The notes below the pieces were generated by a model. The model made no database searches. It was not told where the DNA came from and was given only the letters and a program-made list of their open reading frames with translations. Of a stretch of DNA of 64,000 nt, positions 60,841 to 64,000 are shown one piece after another. The stretch is from Cohnella phaseoli (lineage in GTDB: Bacteria > Bacillota > Bacilli > Paenibacillales > Paenibacillaceae), in the NCBI RefSeq assembly GCF_003386235.1, contig NZ_QRDZ01000004.1, positions 1 to 64,000 of the forward strand. The letters run 5' to 3'. Positions within the stretch are counted from its first letter, which is position 1, and the number at the start of each line of letters is the position of its first letter. Position numbers and translations under genes: made by a program.

Positions 60841-60923
60841 AAGGTTTACGGACAATTCGAAAAATTCGGTTAAAATGCCGCCTTGTCTTAACTGCTGGTA
60901 TAATAGGAGGGTCTAGGCGTGCA

Positions 60924-62141
60924 TTGACTACATACAGAAAGATGGTGCGACAGTTGAAACGTTTGGCAATCGTATTGTTCGCGGCAATCGCGGCGTTAAC
61001 GACGGCGGGCTCCGCGTCGGCGGCGACCGCAGGCAAATCGCCGGAGATCAGCGTCCGAATCAACGGCGAAGCCGTAGATTTCGGAAAAGATTTGCTGATC
61101 GAGAAAGGCAAAAGCTATGTAGAGTATGCAGCATTGTTCGAAGCGCTCGGTTACGAGACGGATCTGGACTCCTCCACGCAAATTCTTTATGCGGAATCGG
61201 ACGATTATGAGATTCAAGCCTCCGCAGAGGCGGACATCGCTATCGTGAACGGCCGGACGGTGCCAAGCACGGGCGAGATGATCGAGAGGAACGGTAAAAC
61301 ATTGATCGCGCTTCGCTTCGCGGGCACGTTAACCAACCACAATGTGCTGTGGAACGGTCGGGATAAAAGCATCTCGCTAGCGTTTCAAGGCCCGACCGAG
61401 GCGGACAAAGCTTCCGTAAACGAGCTGTTCGGCAAAATGCTGCTCGTAGAGGCTGCCGGAGATCCGGAAGGCATCATTCAACTGATGGCGCGCGACACGA
61501 TCATGGACTTGGACGAGGTTCGGGCCAGCTTCGAGAAGGCTAAGACGAAGACCAATATCAATGAGTTGAAAATCCAAACTTTCAGCGCAACAAAGGCTGT
61601 CGTTCTCGCTATCGAAGATACGAAGAAGCTCAGCGGCGGCTTCTATCCGGACAATCTTGCCCAAGTTCGCTACACGCTTCACAAGGATTCGGAGGGCGCC
61701 TGGAAAATCTACAATGTAGAAGTGCTCGGACTCGAGTACACGAATATTCCGGGACTGTTCGAGCAGCAGGCAGCGCTGCCGGATGCGGATAAAGCGGCGA
61801 TCGGGAAAGCGTTCGAAGATCAAGCGAAGGCGGCCAACGAGAAAAACGCGGAGGCTTACGTCGCAACGCTGGCGGACTTTCCGGAGAAAGAACAATTAAA
61901 AGACGAATTGGCGCAGTTGTTCGAGACGGCGACGCTTAACGTCAAAGGCGAGCGTTGGACGGTTGTCGATTACGACGGCAAGAAAGGCACCGCATCGCTG
62001 CTAATTGAAATGGTTTCGGAGACGACGGCAGGCGGAGAGACGTACAAGAGCCGCTCCGTCGTGCTCAACGAAGCCGTTAAGGTCGACGGCAAATGGCTGC
62101 TTCAAGCGGAAGCGATCGTTCTTTCCAGCGAGCAATTATAA
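60924..62141 (+). CDS. Exported protein with copper-amine-oxidase-N-like domain
   Basis: 405 aa from TTG at 60924 (AGGAGGG 11 bp upstream); an ATG at 60942 is the alternative and keeps the whole signal peptide. The signal sequence LAIVLFAAIAALTTAGSASA ends at a likely AxA cleavage site. Residues about 35-130 are the copper-amine-oxidase-N fold (VRINGEAVDFGKDLLIEKGK; VPSTGEMIERNGKTLIALRF), common on Paenibacillaceae surface proteins and not enzymatic. Two NTF2/SnoaL-like repeats may follow, one around GIIQLMARDTIMD and one around AEAYVATLADFPEKEQL. Function unknown. Terminator after the stop. Confidence 0.78.
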   Translation: MTTYRKMVRQLKRLAIVLFAAIAALTTAGSASAATAGKSPEISVRINGEAVDFGKDLLIEKGKSYVEYAALFEALGYETDLDSSTQILYAESDDYEIQASAEADIAIVNGRTVPSTGEMIERNGKTLIALRFAGTLTNHNVLWNGRDKSISLAFQGPTEADKASVNELFGKMLLVEAAGDPEGIIQLMARDTIMDLDEVRASFEKAKTKTNINELKIQTFSATKAVVLAIEDTKKLSGGFYPDNLAQVRYTLHKDSEGAWKIYNVEVLGLEYTNIPGLFEQQAALPDADKAAIGKAFEDQAKAANEKNAEAYVATLADFPEKEQLKDELAQLFETATLNVKGERWTVVDYDGKKGTASLLIEMVSETTAGGETYKSRSVVLNEAVKVDGKWLLQAEAIVLSSEQL

Positions 62142-62155
62142 TTCGGGCATCATCC

Positions 62156-62187
62156 GCGCTCTCCCGGCTTCGGGGGGAGCGCTTTTT
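62156..62187 (+). terminator. Rho-independent terminator
   Basis: GCGCTCTCCC, loop GGCTTC, then GGGGGGAGCGC and TTTTT (62183-62187). Confidence 0.9.
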
Positions 62188-62276
62188 CTTGCCTTTTTTG
62201 CCGAAGGGGGCATATGGGAGACGGTTTGCCGAATAAATTTACCAGTGTCAGGTCTCATAAAGGGGAGGATCGCGGC

Positions 62277-63950
62277 ATGGTCGAAACATTCGATGTTCGT
62301 TCGGACGACAGACGTTGGGTACGGAAATACCCGCTTCTCGTAAAGCCCTCTTGCGATTACCCGAAATACAATGTCGCCAAGCTCCTGATTGATGCGGCGG
62401 AAGCTTACCCTAATCGGGAGGCGCTCGATTTTCTCGGAAGAAGCTGCACGTATAAACAGCTGCTGCGACAGTGCCGCAAAATGGCGAACGCGCTAAAGTC
62501 CCTTCCGGTGTCCAAAGGGGATCGCGTCGCCATTATGCTGCCGAATTGCCCGCAGGCCGTTATCTCCTATTACGGGGCGTTAATGGCGGGAGCGGTTGTC
62601 GTACAGGCGGACCCGAGCAATACGGAATCCGAGCTTCAGCGACAGTTGGCCGACAGCGGAGCGACTACGCTCATTGCGCTTGACGAACGGATGCCTTGTA
62701 TAACTAAAGCCAGGGAGCATACCGCTCTAAAGCACGTCGTTTTGACGACGTTGGGGGACGGATTGCCTTTCCCGTACAATCTGCTGTATCCGAGGAACAG
62801 GCGCAGAGAGCAGCCGAGCTTTAAGGTCGATTACAAAGGAGAAAAGGGATTAAAGCGATGGTCGTCTTTCGTCGGTCAGGCTAAAGCTTCGGCTCTGTGC
62901 GAGGAGGTGGATGCGGACGAAGATTTGGCGCTGCTTCAATACGCCGGAGGGGAGACGAACGAGTCGATAGGGGTTATGCTGACCCACGCCAATTTGTTGG
63001 CGAACACAGAGCAAATGAACGCTTGGAGCTATCGGCTCGAGGCCGGCAAGGAGCGGTTTTTGGCTGCGCTTCCTATGTTTCATGCTTTCGGTTTGAATGT
63101 GCTGCTCCACCAGGCCGTCAGCCGAGCGGCGACGCTGCTGCTGCTCCCGAGCTTCGAACCCGAGCTGGCGCTGGAGACGATTCGACGCCGCAAACCGACG
63201 GTTTTTCCCGGCGCGCCGGCGATGTTTATCGCTCTTCTGTACCATCCGCAGACGCAGGAAAACGAGTTTGCATCCGTCCGGCTTTGCATCAGCGGAGCGG
63301 CTCCGTTGCCGCTGGAAGTTCAGGAGCGGTTCGAGCGGCTGACGGCCGGGCAGATGATCGAAAGCTACGGCTTGACGGAGGCTTCGGCGGTGACGCATTG
63401 CAATCCGATTCGGGGCTTCCGCAAAAACGGGACGATCGGCCTTCCTCTTCCGGATACGGATGCGCGCATTGTCGGAGAGGCCGGCTGGGAGCCGCTTGCG
63501 CCGGGAGAAGCGGGAGAGCTTGCGGTTCGCGGGCCGCAAGTGATGAAGGGGTATTGGAACAGGCCAAACGAGACGAAGGAGATGCTGCAGAACGGTTGGT
63601 TGCGCACCGGAGATATCGGAACGATGGATGAGGACGGGTATTTTACGATAATCGGTCGGAAAAGAGACATCATCCTGACGGCCGGCTATCGCGTCTACCC
63701 GAGAGAGGTGGAGGAGGTGCTGTTTGAGCATCCTGCGATTAAAGAGGCCTTCGTCGTTAGCGTGCCGGACGCGTATCGCGGGGAGGCGATCAAAGCGCTT
63801 GTCGTCGCGAAGGACGGCTGGCAAGTGTCGGAAATGCAGCTCGACCGGTGGTGCAGGGAACGGCTTGCCGCATATAAGGCCCCCTCCAGCTACGAGTTCA
63901 GAGACAGCCTGCCGCTGACGCAGCTCGGCAAAGTCATGCCGGGCAATTGA
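62277..63950 (+). CDS. Long-chain fatty-acid-CoA ligase-like AMP-forming enzyme
   Basis: 557 aa from ATG at 62277 (GGGGAGG 8 bp upstream). Acyl-CoA synthetase motifs: ESYGLTEASAVTHCNP, RTGDIGTMDEDGYFTIIGRK, YRVYPREVEEVLFEHPAI and the C-terminal lysine in LPLTQLGKVMPGN. The P-loop usually reading TSGTTGxPKG is altered to YAGGETNESIGVMLTHANLL, which could weaken ATP binding. It could activate fatty acids for metabolism; no sequence link to the FAAL-fed cluster 12 kb away is evident. Bases 63951-64000 show only AT-rich spacer. Confidence 0.85.
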   Translation: MVETFDVRSDDRRWVRKYPLLVKPSCDYPKYNVAKLLIDAAEAYPNREALDFLGRSCTYKQLLRQCRKMANALKSLPVSKGDRVAIMLPNCPQAVISYYGALMAGAVVVQADPSNTESELQRQLADSGATTLIALDERMPCITKAREHTALKHVVLTTLGDGLPFPYNLLYPRNRRREQPSFKVDYKGEKGLKRWSSFVGQAKASALCEEVDADEDLALLQYAGGETNESIGVMLTHANLLANTEQMNAWSYRLEAGKERFLAALPMFHAFGLNVLLHQAVSRAATLLLLPSFEPELALETIRRRKPTVFPGAPAMFIALLYHPQTQENEFASVRLCISGAAPLPLEVQERFERLTAGQMIESYGLTEASAVTHCNPIRGFRKNGTIGLPLPDTDARIVGEAGWEPLAPGEAGELAVRGPQVMKGYWNRPNETKEMLQNGWLRTGDIGTMDEDGYFTIIGRKRDIILTAGYRVYPREVEEVLFEHPAIKEAFVVSVPDAYRGEAIKALVVAKDGWQVSEMQLDRWCRERLAAYKAPSSYEFRDSLPLTQLGKVMPGN

Positions 63951-64000
63951 AGACGCCTTCCTTTTTAGATATAATATTTGTAAATACGTCCTATATACTT

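Noticed and set aside
60883..60904. Promoter TTGTCT...TATAAT before the 60924 gene
   Set aside because: Spacer is only 10 bp and the -10 abuts the ribosome binding site, so a transcript would begin inside it.

Overview
The window looks like chromosomal DNA of a moderately GC-rich, spore-forming Firmicute of the Paenibacillaceae (Cohnella or Paenibacillus type). The evidence is strong AGGAGG-type ribosome binding sites, frequent TTG and GTG starts, a PBSX-type tail locus, copper-amine-oxidase-N domains on exported proteins, a T-box in front of ilvA, and Gram-positive Fur and ECF systems. Species identity is inference.

Region 1 (about 1.1-17.5 kb) is a complete contractile-tail locus of the PBSX/xkd family with no capsid, portal, terminase or integrase gene. 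It is best read as an R-type tailocin (phage-tail-like bacteriocin). An ImmA-type peptidase and a Cro/CI repressor are divergent from a sigma-70-region-4 activator. Four copies of an operator, TTTRCC-N5-GGYAAA, sit over two divergent promoters. The structural genes follow in PBSX order: YqzN-like, sheath, tube, tail-assembly chaperone with a slippery A_AAA_AAC site, short tape measure, XkdP to XkdU, tail fibre, XkdX, then XhlA, holin and endolysin. A 471-bp element with 29-bp terminal inverted repeats and about seven 50-bp tandem units lies between XkdX and XhlA.

Region 2 (17.5-28.2 kb) is ordinary chromosome: a tyrosinase-like protein, Nudix hydrolase, MscL with a zinc ribbon, a sporulation-type histidine kinase, lipid kinase, HEAT-repeat protein, aromatic-acid exporter-like protein, two tiny proteins, a VTT-family membrane protein, an MFS transporter and a diacylglycerol glycosyltransferase-like enzyme.

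Region 3 (28.4-58.5 kb) is the most notable part: a hybrid fatty-acid/PKS/NRPS cluster for a thiazoline metallophore, led by a perfect 19-bp Fur box. A fatty-acyl-AMP ligase with its own carrier domain should load a fatty acid. A KS-AT(malonyl)-ACP module lacking any reductive domain extends it once. Three cysteine-specific adenylation domains and three full cyclization domains then build up to three thiazoline rings. A thiazolinyl-imine-reductase/methyltransferase fusion, a saccharopine-dehydrogenase-like enzyme, a terminal thioesterase and an editing thioesterase complete the pathway. A PchR/YbtA-like AraC regulator follows. A second Fur-box candidate precedes an ECF transporter (S, fused A-A', T) and a YbtP/YbtQ-like pair of exporter-fold ABC proteins. 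No salicylate synthase or salicylate ligase is present, so the product should differ from yersiniabactin and pyochelin at its starter end.

Region 4 (58.6-64 kb) holds threonine dehydratase ilvA under an isoleucine-type T-box, two exported proteins and an acyl-CoA ligase. A dispersed palindromic repeat (GGGCGTGTCTGCA...TGCAGACACGCCC) occurs three times, each at or within a few bases of a gene's stop codon.
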